From Nonomuraea sp. NEAU-A123 (GTDB taxonomy: Bacteria > Actinomycetota > Actinomycetes > Streptosporangiales > Streptosporangiaceae), in NCBI RefSeq assembly GCF_018603905.1, contig NZ_JAHFZZ010000005.1, positions 186,001 through 250,000 on the forward strand: DNA of 64,000 nt, in the 5' to 3' direction. Position numbers and translations under genes: made by a program. The notes below the pieces were generated by a model. It did not search any database. It was given only the letters and a program-made list of their open reading frames with translations, and was not told the origin of the DNA. The first letter of the stretch is position 1. Each line of letters starts with the position of its first letter. Positions 15,215-23,438 of the stretch are shown here, in pieces.

Positions 15215-17938
15215 ATGACGAGTCCAGCGGAACGGTACGCGGCTTTCCGCGAGAAGTACGGGGACGACGGAGTCGCCCTCTCATCGTTCCGGGGTCACTA
15301 CGACTTCGAGCTCGACGACTTCCAGATCGACGGCTGCCGCGCGCTGGAAGCAGGCGACGGGGTGCTGGTCGCGGCGCCCACCGGGTCCGGCAAGACGGTC
15401 GTCGGCGAGTTCGCCGTCCACCTGGCCCTGGAGCAGGGGCGCAAGTGCTTCTACACCACCCCGATCAAGGCGCTGTCCAATCAGAAGTACAACGACCTGG
15501 TCAAGCGCTACGGCACGGCCAAGGTCGGGCTGCTGACCGGCGACAACAGCGTCAACGGCGAGGCCCCGATCGTCGTCATGACCACCGAGGTGCTGCGCAA
15601 CATGCTCTACGCCGGCTCGGCCACGCTGGCCGGGCTGGGCTATGTCGTCATGGACGAGGTGCATTACCTGGCCGACCGCTTCCGCGGCGCGGTCTGGGAA
15701 GAGGTGATCATTCACCTGCCGGAGTCGGTCCGGCTGGCGGCGCTGTCGGCGACGGTCAGCAACGCCGAGGAGTTCGGCGAATGGCTGGGTGAGGTACGCG
15801 GCGACACCACGGTCATCGTCGACGAGCATCGGCCGGTGCCGCTGTGGCAGCACCTGATGATCGGCAACCGCATCTACGACCTGTTCATGACCGACGAGCT
15901 GACGCCGCGCCTCAACCCCACGCTGATGCGGGTCACCCGTGAGACCGAGCGGCTGACCGCCGGGCGCGGCAGACGGGGCTACGGCCGGCCGCAGCGTTCG
16001 CGCCCGCCGGACCGCGCCCAGGTGATCGAGAAGCTGGACTCCGAGGCGCTGCTGCCCGCGATCACGTTCATCTTCTCCCGCGCCGGCTGCGACGCGGCCG
16101 TCATGCAGTGCCTGCACGCCGGCATCCGGCTCACCGACGAGCGGGAGCGGCACGAGATCAGGCAGCTCGTCGACGAGCGCACCGCGCACCTGCCCGACGA
16201 GGACCTGTCCGTGCTGGGCTACCTGGAGTGGCGCGACTGCCTGGAGCGCGGCCTGGCCGCCCACCACGCGGGCATGCTGCCGGCCTTCAAGGAGGTCGTC
16301 GAGGAGCTGTTCACCCGCGGGCTGGTCAAGGCGGTGTTCGCCACCGAGACGCTGGCGCTCGGCATCAACATGCCCGCCCGCAGCGTCGTCATCGAGAAGC
16401 TCGACAAGTGGAACGGTGAGACGCACGCCGATCTCACCCCCGGCGAATACACCCAGCTCACCGGCCGGGCCGGGCGGCGCGGCATCGACGTCGAAGGTCA
16501 CGCCGTGGTGCTCTGGCAGCCGGGCATGGATCCCCTGTCGGTCGCCGGGCTGGCGGGCACCCGCACCTATCCGCTGCGCTCCAGCTTTCAGCCGTCGTAC
16601 AACATGGCCGTCAACCTGGTCGGCCAGTTCGGCCGCGAGCGCGCCCGCACGCTGCTGGAGGAGTCGTTCGCCCAGTTCCAGGCCGACCGGGCGGTCGTCG
16701 GGCTGGCCAAGCAGCTGCGTAAGCACGAGGAGGCGCTGGAGGGCTACAAGGAGGCGATGACCTGCCACCTGGGCGACTTCCCCGAGTACGCGGAGCTGCG
16801 CCGCCGCCTGTCCGACCGCGAGGCCGAGCTGTCGAAGCAGCGCGGCGCCGCGCGCCGGGCCGCGGCCGTCAAGTCGCTGGAGGCGCTGCAGCCCGGCGAC
16901 GTCATCCGCGTGCCGGGCGGTCGCCGGGCCGGTCTGGCGATCGTGCTCGACCCGGGCCGCAACCCACGTGGTCACGGCCCCAGCCCGCTGGTGCTGACGA
17001 TCGGCAAGCAGGTCAAGAAGCTCGACCCGGCCGACTTCCCCGTCCCGGTCGAGCCGATCGAGAAGCTGCGCATCCCGAAGAACTTCAACGGCCGCTCGCC
17101 GAAGGAGCGCGCCAACCTCGTCTCCACGCTGCTCGCCAAGCTCGGCGACCGCGATCTGGGCAAGCCCACCAGGGCCCGCGACCACGCCGTCGAGGACGAG
17201 GAGATCAACGAGCTGCGCCGGCGCATCCGCCAGCACCCGTGCCACGGCTGCGACGAGCGGGAGGACCACGCCCGCTGGGCCGAGCGCTACCACAAGCTGC
17301 AGCGCGAGACCGAGGGGCTGCGGCGCCGCGTCGAGGGCCGCTCGCACGTCATCTCCCGTACCTTCGACCGGATCTGCTCGGTGCTGGAGCAGCTCGGCTA
17401 CCTGCACGATGAGGCCGTCACCGACGAGGGCCGCCGCCTGGGCCGCCTCTACACCGAGCTCGACCTGCTCACCGCCGAGTGCCTGCGCAGCGGGCTGTGG
17501 GAGCAGCTCGACCCGGCGGAGCTGGCGGCGTGCGTGTCGGCGCTGGTCTTCGAGTCGCGCAACGCCGACGACGCCCGCCGCCCCAAGATCCCCGCCGGGC
17601 AGGCGCAGGACGCGCTGACGGCCATGATGCGGCTGTGGGGCGAGCTGGAGGGCATCGAGTCCGACCACGGGCTGTCCACGATCCGCGAGCCCGACCTGGG
17701 GTTCGCGTGGGCGGCGTTCCGCTGGACCAAGGGGCACAACCTCGACGCGGTGCTCATGGACGGCATCAACGGCAACGAGCTGGCGGCCGGCGACTTCGTG
17801 CGCTGGGTGAAGCAGCTGATGGACCTGCTCGGCCAGCTGGGCAACGCCGCCCCGCAGGGCAGCAAGATCAAGCAGACCGCAGGCAAGGCCATGGACGCCA
17901 TGCGGCGGGGAGTCGTCGCGTATTCGTCTCTATCTTGA
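15215..17938 (+). CDS. helY: Ski2/Mtr4-like DEVH-box RNA helicase HelY
   Basis: HelY is an ATP-dependent superfamily 2 helicase of the Ski2/Mtr4 group; in Mycobacterium tuberculosis helY likewise adjoins tatC, tatA and pafBC. The 907-residue protein has Walker A (APTGSGKT, 54-61), the DEVH box (VVMDEVHYLADRFRG), motif III LSATVSN, and helicase C motifs (AVFATETLALGINMPARSVVIEKL and QLTGRAGRRGID). The C-terminal ~180 residues match the DSHCT helical domain. The ATG at 15215 is 7 nt after TAGGGT (15202-15207); the GTG at 15206 is inside that box and so unlikely. Confidence 0.93.
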   Translation: MTSPAERYAAFREKYGDDGVALSSFRGHYDFELDDFQIDGCRALEAGDGVLVAAPTGSGKTVVGEFAVHLALEQGRKCFYTTPIKALSNQKYNDLVKRYGTAKVGLLTGDNSVNGEAPIVVMTTEVLRNMLYAGSATLAGLGYVVMDEVHYLADRFRGAVWEEVIIHLPESVRLAALSATVSNAEEFGEWLGEVRGDTTVIVDEHRPVPLWQHLMIGNRIYDLFMTDELTPRLNPTLMRVTRETERLTAGRGRRGYGRPQRSRPPDRAQVIEKLDSEALLPAITFIFSRAGCDAAVMQCLHAGIRLTDERERHEIRQLVDERTAHLPDEDLSVLGYLEWRDCLERGLAAHHAGMLPAFKEVVEELFTRGLVKAVFATETLALGINMPARSVVIEKLDKWNGETHADLTPGEYTQLTGRAGRRGIDVEGHAVVLWQPGMDPLSVAGLAGTRTYPLRSSFQPSYNMAVNLVGQFGRERARTLLEESFAQFQADRAVVGLAKQLRKHEEALEGYKEAMTCHLGDFPEYAELRRRLSDREAELSKQRGAARRAAAVKSLEALQPGDVIRVPGGRRAGLAIVLDPGRNPRGHGPSPLVLTIGKQVKKLDPADFPVPVEPIEKLRIPKNFNGRSPKERANLVSTLLAKLGDRDLGKPTRARDHAVEDEEINELRRRIRQHPCHGCDEREDHARWAERYHKLQRETEGLRRRVEGRSHVISRTFDRICSVLEQLGYLHDEAVTDEGRRLGRLYTELDLLTAECLRSGLWEQLDPAELAACVSALVFESRNADDARRPKIPAGQAQDALTAMMRLWGELEGIESDHGLSTIREPDLGFAWAAFRWTKGHNLDAVLMDGINGNELAAGDFVRWVKQLMDLLGQLGNAAPQGSKIKQTAGKAMDAMRRGVVAYSSLS

Positions 17939-18030
17939 TTTTTTACGGCCAAGCACGGTGGGCGCCATCCGCCATACGTGGCCGGGCCCCGTCCAGGGGC
18001 ACGCTCCTCCGGTTCATGGGGCTGGCCTGC
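17939..18030 (+). repeat. Dispersed intergenic repeat, diverged copy C
   Basis: Directly after the helY stop comes TTTTTT then ACGGCCAAGCACGG and GTCCAGGGGCACGCTCCTCC, matching the order of blocks in the repeats at 1190 and 1924 but with many more changes. No hairpin precedes the T-tract. The remaining 18031-18191 holds no supported gene, only the ribosome site for the next small gene. Confidence 0.6.
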
Positions 18031-18191
18031 GTTACGTGCGTCTTCTTGGCCGGGCCTTCCTGGCCGACTGACCGTCCGGTCAAGGGGATGTAGTCGACTG
18101 TATACGTAACGTCACTCTGTGGTCAGTTTCGGGGTGTTTCGGTGCGGAAATGCCCAGGTCGAAGCAGGTTTTCCCCGAGCCGGAGGACGCC

Positions 18192-18362
18192 ATGTTCGCT
18201 CTCGTCGCCGCACTTCTGTTCCTGCTCGCGCTGATCTTCGAGATCGCCAATGTGGCCGTGGGCGGCGTGCTCACGGCCAGCACGCTCACCACCGCCGGAC
18301 TGCTCTGCGTCGCGCTGCACCTGATGGGGCTGGGGGCGGGCTGGAAGCCGCTGAAGCGGTAG
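18192..18362 (+). CDS. Small hydrophobic membrane protein
   Basis: This 56-residue protein has two membrane segments (MFALVAALLFLLALIFEIANV and TAGLLCVALHLMGLGAGW) and ends KPLKR. The ATG at 18192 follows CGGAGGAC at good spacing; the longer frame from 18150 has no ribosome site. Similar short two-helix proteins are common in actinomycetes and have no known role. It stands alone between helY and the convergent RNB gene. Confidence 0.6.
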   Translation: MFALVAALLFLLALIFEIANVAVGGVLTASTLTTAGLLCVALHLMGLGAGWKPLKR

Positions 18363-18408
18363 CGGGGCCTCATGGAGCCGCGTGCGGGGCCTTCCGTGCG
18401 CGGCTCAT

Positions 18409-19827
18409 TCACGCCAGCGTGAAACGTACTTCCCGGGTGGCCGGGTCGGCCTGGGTCAGGCGTACCGAGACCTGCTCACCCAGGGGGAGCGGGCCGTCGC
18501 AGCGGGCGATCACCGCCGGGTCGGCGAGCTGGACCTGGCCGCCCTCGCGGTGCTCGTCGGTGTCGATCACCATCGCGTCGAACGTCTGGCCGACGCGCTC
18601 GCGCAGCAGGAACGCCTCCACCAGGTCGACGCAGGCGCGCTCCACCGCGCTCGCCCGGCGGCCGGTCGCGGACATGATGTCCGGCAGGCCCGCCAGCGCC
18701 TCCTCCACGTCCTGCGGCACCGGCTCGCCCGCGGCGATCGCCAGGCAGACCTCCGTCGCGTATCGGTCGACCAGGCGCCGCAGCGGCGCCGTGACGTGCG
18801 CGTAGGGCGCGGCCACCGCGACGTGCTCGGCCAGCTTCGGCGGCTCCCCGTTGAACGCCACGTAGCCGGCCCCGCGCAGCAGCACCTTCGACTCGTGCAG
18901 GAACGCCGCCTGCTGCGGGTTCTTCGGATCCAGGTCGTGGACCACGTCGCCGTAGGAGGCGCCACTGGGCCACGGGACGCCCAGCGCCTCGGCCACCCGG
19001 CGCACCTTGGCCAGGTCGCCGGAGCGCGGCGGCGGCAGCACGCGCAGCACGCCGATCTCCGCGTCGAGCATCATCGAGGCCGCCGCCATGCCGGTGAGCA
19101 GGGAGATCTGCGCGTTCCACGCCTCGGCGGGCAGCGGCACCCGGTATTCGAGCCGGTAGCCGCCGCCGTCCGGCACCACCTCCTGCTCGGGTGTGGGCAG
19201 GGTGACGCCGCCGCGCTCGCGTTCGAGCTCCAGCCGCAGCCGGCCGACCTCGGCCAGCAGGGCGAGCGTGCCGCCGGCGGTGCCGGTGTCGACCGCCGCC
19301 TGCACATAGGCGTAGTCGAGCCGCTCGCGGCTGCGTACCAGGCCCCGCTGAACGTCGGCGCCGACCGTGCGGCCCTCCGCGTCGAGGTCGATCCGCCACA
19401 CCGCGGCCGGGCGGGTCACGCCGGGCAGCAGGCTGGCCGCGTCCTCCGAGATCACCTTCGGGTGCAGCGGCACCTTGTCCATGGGCATGTAGACGGTCTC
19501 GCCCCGGGTGCGAGCCTCGGCGTCGATCGCGCCGCCCGGGCGCACGAACGCGCCGACGTCGGCGATCGCGTACCAGACGCGGTAGCCGCCACGCAGCCGC
19601 TCCAGGTGGAGGGCCTGGTCGAGGTCCATCGAGCCGAGCGGGTCGATGGTGACGAACGGCAGCTCCGTCAGATCCTTGCCGCCGAACCTGGGCACCGACG
19701 CCACCCAATCGGCCTCGTCCAGCACGGCTCTCGGGAACTCGCCGGGCAGCCGCTGCTCCCGCCGGATGCGCTCGAACCCGTCGTCGAGGCGGGCGGGGAC
19801 GTCACTGGGGACCCGGATGTTCGTCAC
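18409..19827 (-). CDS. RNB-domain exoribonuclease (RNase II/R family)
   Basis: This is a 3'-5' exoribonuclease candidate, 472 residues, shorter than RNase R because the N-terminal cold-shock domains are absent. The catalytic acidic motif is clear at ~61-73: FVTIDPLGSMDLDQAL, in place of the usual IDP..A.D.DDA. Further RNB motifs are YAIADVGAFVRPGGAID, VYMPMDKVPLHPK..E..ASLLPG and VTAPLRRLVDRYA. The C-terminal S1-like segment ends VRFTLA. The start is a GTG (MTNIRVPSD). It may cooperate with HelY in RNA turnover, but the genes are convergent, not an operon. Confidence 0.9.
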   Translation of the reverse strand: MTNIRVPSDVPARLDDGFERIRREQRLPGEFPRAVLDEADWVASVPRFGGKDLTELPFVTIDPLGSMDLDQALHLERLRGGYRVWYAIADVGAFVRPGGAIDAEARTRGETVYMPMDKVPLHPKVISEDAASLLPGVTRPAAVWRIDLDAEGRTVGADVQRGLVRSRERLDYAYVQAAVDTGTAGGTLALLAEVGRLRLELERERGGVTLPTPEQEVVPDGGGYRLEYRVPLPAEAWNAQISLLTGMAAASMMLDAEIGVLRVLPPPRSGDLAKVRRVAEALGVPWPSGASYGDVVHDLDPKNPQQAAFLHESKVLLRGAGYVAFNGEPPKLAEHVAVAAPYAHVTAPLRRLVDRYATEVCLAIAAGEPVPQDVEEALAGLPDIMSATGRRASAVERACVDLVEAFLLRERVGQTFDAMVIDTDEHREGGQVQLADPAVIARCDGPLPLGEQVSVRLTQADPATREVRFTLA

Positions 19828-19892
19828 CGGGTCAACCTATCGCCACAGGCTCGCCGGACCGATCCCCGGGCGGCGCGGCGCGCTGGCCGGGG

Positions 19893-20795
19893 TCACCGCC
19901 GGCCGAGCGCCTCCAGCAGGCGGTTGAGCGGGCTGTCGAGGCCGTACTGGTCGGCCAGCCGTACGAGGGCCTCAGGGTCGCGGGGCTTGCGCGGCAGCGT
20001 CAGGTCGGCGTCGGGCAGCGGCGCGTCCGAGGCGACCTCCACCACGGCGGGGGCGACCCGCAGGTAGTCGCGGGCGGCGGCCAGCTTGGTGCGGCTGCCC
20101 GCGGGGAAGCCGTCCGTGGCGCCCGCGTCGAGGGCCTCCAGCAGCGCGCCGAGAGACCCGAACCGGGTGATGAGCGCGGCCGCCGTCTTCTCCCCGACAC
20201 CCGCCACGCCCGGCAGGCCGTCGCTGGGGTCGCCGCGCAGGGTGGCGAAGTCGGCGTAGGCGCGGCCGGGGATGCCGTACTTGTCCGCCACGAACGCCTC
20301 GTCGACCGTCTGCAGGTTGCGGATGCCCCGCACGGTGTAGAGCACGCGCACCGGGCGGGCGTCGTCGACCAACTGGAACAGGTCGCGGTCGCCCGTCACG
20401 ATGTCGACCGCCCCGTCGGCGCGGTGGGTCAGCGTGCCGATCACGTCGTCGGCCTCGTAGCCGGGCGACTCCAGCCGGGCGATGCCGAGCGCGTCGAGCA
20501 CCTGCTCGATGACCGCGATCTGCGGCACCAGCGCCGCGGGCACCTCCTCGGTGTTGCCGTGGGCGACCCGGTGCGCCTTGTACGTCGGGATGGCGGCCAC
20601 CCGGAAGGCGGGGCGCCAATCGGCGTCCATCGTGGCGACCAGCTCGGTGGGGGAGTGGTGGCGCACCAAGGTGGCGATCATGTCGATGAGGCCGCGTACC
20701 GCGTTCACCGGCGAGCCGTCGGGCGCGGTGATCGACTCCGGGATGCCGTAGAAGGCGCGGAAGTACAGCGACGGGGTGTCGAGAAGCATCAGCAC
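19893..20795 (-). CDS. 5'-3' exonuclease (PIN/FEN-like, free-standing PolA-type nuclease)
   Basis: This is a flap/5'-3' exonuclease resembling the N-terminal domain of DNA polymerase I, without the polymerase. Motifs: LLDTPSLYFRAFYGIP, ATMDADWRPAFR, YEADDVIGTL, DIVTGDRDLFQLV and the helix-hairpin-helix LPGVAGVGEKTAAALI with LRGDPSDG. The acidic residues of the metal site are present. The 300-residue length fits single-domain actinobacterial enzymes; one lies near helY in mycobacteria as well. The GTG at 20795 begins 4 nt after the phosphatase gene stops, so the two are probably co-transcribed. Confidence 0.9.
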   Translation of the reverse strand: MLMLLDTPSLYFRAFYGIPESITAPDGSPVNAVRGLIDMIATLVRHHSPTELVATMDADWRPAFRVAAIPTYKAHRVAHGNTEEVPAALVPQIAVIEQVLDALGIARLESPGYEADDVIGTLTHRADGAVDIVTGDRDLFQLVDDARPVRVLYTVRGIRNLQTVDEAFVADKYGIPGRAYADFATLRGDPSDGLPGVAGVGEKTAAALITRFGSLGALLEALDAGATDGFPAGSRTKLAAARDYLRVAPAVVEVASDAPLPDADLTLPRKPRDPEALVRLADQYGLDSPLNRLLEALGRR

Positions 20796-20799
20796 CCGC

Positions 20800-22062
20800 C
20801 TATGGTCGCACTCCTGCAGGTCGGCCGCCCACTCCCAGCCCCACGGCCAGCAGGCAGGCGTCGTCTTCGGGGTTGGGGCCGCCGATGCCGGTCAGCAGCC
20901 GGTCCAGCCCGGCGTCGAGGTCGTGGCCCGGCAGCTCGCAGGCGGCCGCCGTGGCCAGCGCCAGGCCCTCGTCGATGTCGCGGGTGCGCCGCTCCACCAG
21001 CCCATCCGTGAACAGCAGCAGCACGTCCCCGTCGCGCAGCGCCGTACTGGCCAGGCCGTACGGCTGGTCGCCGGTGGCGCCGAGCAGGACGCCCTTCGGC
21101 TGGCTCAGCGGGCCCGCCACGCCGTCGCGGACCAGGATCGGCGCCAGGTTGCCCGCCTGGCCCCAGGTGAAGTTCCGGCTCGCGGGGTCGAGGTGGCCGA
21201 TGATCGCGGTCGCCGTGGTCTCGTGCAGCCGGTGCATCACCAGCTCGTTCAGCCAGGCCAGTAGCCGGTTGGGCGGCTCGCCGGTCATCGTCAGGCCGAT
21301 GAGGGCGTGGCGGAGCTGCGCCATGTGCGCGATGGCGGGCAGGCCGTGGCCGGAGACGTCGCCGATCGCCAGCAGCATCCGGCCGTCGGGCAGCGCGGCG
21401 GCCTCGAACCAGTCGCCGCCCAGGTTCGCCGTCTTCTCGGCCGGCACGTAGCGGACCGCGATCCGGGTGCACGGCAGGTCGAGGCAGCCGACCGGCTCGG
21501 GCAGGATCGCCTCGCGCAGCGCCAGCATCACGTGGCGCTCCTCGGCCGCCTTCTCCCGCGCCTCCAGGAGCTGGCGGCGCGACTCCGACATGATGCGCTC
21601 GGCCCGGCGGCGGCCGGTGATGTCCTGGACCACGCCGTGCACGCCCTCCGGCCCGCTCGGAGCCATCAGCGGCTCCAGTACGACGCGCAGGTTACGCAGC
21701 TCGGCGCCCCGCCGGATGCGGAACTCGGCCTGGACCGGCTCCTCGCCCTGCACGACGCTCCACAGGAGCTGGTCGAGCGCGCCCTGGTCGCCGGGCTCGA
21801 CGTGCTTGGCCAGGTCGGGCAGGTGGATCGGCCCGTCGTCCCGGTCCCGTCCGAAGATCAGGTAGACGTGGTCGGACCAGGTGGCCGTCCCGGTGTGGAG
21901 GTTCCATTCGGCCCAGCCCATGTTGCCGAGCCGCTCGGCGTGCGCCAGCCGTGCGGCGAGCAGCTCGGCGTCACGCTCGGCCGCGGGCGGCTGCGCGAGG
22001 CGCCGGACCAGGTCGGCCGCACTCATCGGGCGGCGCTGGTGGCTGCCCCAGACGTCGACCAT
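20800..22062 (-). CDS. PAS-domain SpoIIE-type serine phosphatase (PP2C)
   Basis: This is a signalling phosphatase that likely acts on an anti-sigma-factor antagonist. A PAS-like sensor is at ~45-150 (GNMGWAEWNLHTGTATWSDHVYLIFGR, then HGVVQDITGRRRAE), followed by a coiled linker and the SpoIIE/PP2C domain (~205-410): GGDWFEAAALPDGRMLLAIGDVSGHGLPAIAHMAQLR, TWGQAGNLAPILV, LLLFTDGLVERR and NPEDDACLLAV. The metal-binding aspartates are retained. The ATG at 22062 (MVDVWGSHQ) has GAGAGTGAG upstream; a frame from 22107 exists without a ribosome site. No RsbV/RsbW partner is adjacent. Confidence 0.9.
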   Translation of the reverse strand: MVDVWGSHQRRPMSAADLVRRLAQPPAAERDAELLAARLAHAERLGNMGWAEWNLHTGTATWSDHVYLIFGRDRDDGPIHLPDLAKHVEPGDQGALDQLLWSVVQGEEPVQAEFRIRRGAELRNLRVVLEPLMAPSGPEGVHGVVQDITGRRRAERIMSESRRQLLEAREKAAEERHVMLALREAILPEPVGCLDLPCTRIAVRYVPAEKTANLGGDWFEAAALPDGRMLLAIGDVSGHGLPAIAHMAQLRHALIGLTMTGEPPNRLLAWLNELVMHRLHETTATAIIGHLDPASRNFTWGQAGNLAPILVRDGVAGPLSQPKGVLLGATGDQPYGLASTALRDGDVLLLFTDGLVERRTRDIDEGLALATAAACELPGHDLDAGLDRLLTGIGGPNPEDDACLLAVGLGVGGRPAGVRP

Positions 22063-22199
22063 GGGTCTCACTCTCGAAACGCGGTGGAACCGGACAATTG
22101 ACACCACAATACGTGACCGCCCACCTGCGGAGTGTAGCCACGGCTTGCCGCGTTGTGAGAGCTTTTCGCGGATTTTAGGAGGAGCGGTCCGAGTAGATT

Positions 22200-23315
22200 G
22201 TGCCTGTGACGTCCTCAGACTTGTATCCCGTGTCCCGCCTGGCCGCCGTCCAGGAGGCCACCGCGAAATCCGGCCTCGACGCCCTCCTGCTCACCCCGGG
22301 CCCGGACCTGCGTTATGTGAGCGGCTATGAGGCCAAGCCGCTCGAACGGCTGACCTGCCTGGTGGTGCCGGCCGCCGGCGAGTCGTTCCTGATGGTGCCC
22401 CGCTTGGAGCTGCCCGCCGCGCAGGCATCGCCCGCCGCGCGGCTCGGCCTGGACTTCGTGGCGTGGGACGAGACCGACGACCCCTACGGCATCGCGGCCG
22501 CGCGGCTCGGCCGGGTGGCCAAGGTCGGGCTGGCCGACCGGATGTGGGCAATGTCGTCGCTGCGCTTCCGCGAGGTCATGCCGGAGACCGAGCAGGTGCT
22601 GGCCGGCAGCGTGCTGCGCGAGCTGCGGATGCGCAAGTCGCCGGCCGAGGTGGCGGCGCTGCGCGAGGCGGGGGAGGCCATCGACTCGGTGCACCGGCGG
22701 GTGCCGGAGTTCCTGCGGGCCGGGCGCACCGAGCGCGAGGTCGGCCGGGACATCGCCGAGGCGATCCTGGCCGCCGGGCACGAGACGGTCGACTTCGTCA
22801 TCGTCGCCTCGGGCCCCAACGCCGCCAGCCCGCACCACGACGTGTCGGATCGGGTGATCCAGGCGGGTGAGCCCGTGGTGGTCGACATCGGCGGGCAACT
22901 GCACAACGGCTACTGCTCCGACTCCACCCGTACGTACTCTGTCGGCGCCCCGCCGGCCGAGTTCGCCGAGTACTACGAGGTGCTGCGCCGCGCCCAGGAC
23001 GCCGCCTGCGCCGCCGTACGGCCGGGCGTGCCGTGCGAGTCGATCGACGCGGCGGCCCGCGACCTGATCGCCGCGGCGGGCTACGGCGACTACTTCATCC
23101 ACCGCACCGGGCACGGGATCGGCGTGGAGACGCACGAGGAGCCGTACATCGTGTCCGGCAACGCCGAGCCGATGGAGCCCGGCTTCGCCTTCTCCGTCGA
23201 GCCGGGCATCTACCTGCCCGGACGGCATGGGGCGCGCATCGAGGACATCGTGGTGTGCACGGAGACGGGCGGCGAGCGGCTGAACGTCACCTCCCGCGAA
23301 CTGGTGATCGTCTGA
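22200..23315 (+). CDS. M24-family aminopeptidase (Xaa-Pro type)
   Basis: This is a dinuclear-metal aminopeptidase, probably removing residues ahead of proline. The 371-residue protein has a creatinase-like N-terminal domain and a pita-bread catalytic domain with all five metal ligands: D in VVDIGG, D in CSDSTRTY, H in HRTGHGIGVETHEEPY, E in SVEPGIYLPG and E in ARIEDIVV. Two GTG codons compete (22200 and 22206); TAGATT at 22194-22199 lies 6 nt before the second, which favours a leaderless start there, while AGGAGGAG at ~22178 is rather far from either. It is divergent from the phosphatase. Confidence 0.9.
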   Translation: MPVTSSDLYPVSRLAAVQEATAKSGLDALLLTPGPDLRYVSGYEAKPLERLTCLVVPAAGESFLMVPRLELPAAQASPAARLGLDFVAWDETDDPYGIAAARLGRVAKVGLADRMWAMSSLRFREVMPETEQVLAGSVLRELRMRKSPAEVAALREAGEAIDSVHRRVPEFLRAGRTEREVGRDIAEAILAAGHETVDFVIVASGPNAASPHHDVSDRVIQAGEPVVVDIGGQLHNGYCSDSTRTYSVGAPPAEFAEYYEVLRRAQDAACAAVRPGVPCESIDAAARDLIAAAGYGDYFIHRTGHGIGVETHEEPYIVSGNAEPMEPGFAFSVEPGIYLPGRHGARIEDIVVCTETGGERLNVTSRELVIV

Positions 23316-23438
23316 CGGCTGATCCCTCGAAAAGGGAAAACGGTTACCGCCCCTTCGCTGCACGTTTGCGGTGAAAGAGGTGTATCAGGACCCTCCGTGC
23401 GCGCTCTGGGAAGTCGAGGGGCGACGGAGGGAGAGGGG

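Noticed and set aside
15281..17737. 818-codon open frame antisense to helY
   Set aside because: Its product is a low-information Arg/Gly/Leu/Val/Asp-rich sequence typical of antisense frames in high-GC DNA, with no domain; helY on the other strand has all helicase motifs.
18382..20067. 561-codon plus frame opposite the RNB gene
   Set aside because: Antisense shadow; the RNB catalytic motif and conserved blocks are on the minus strand.
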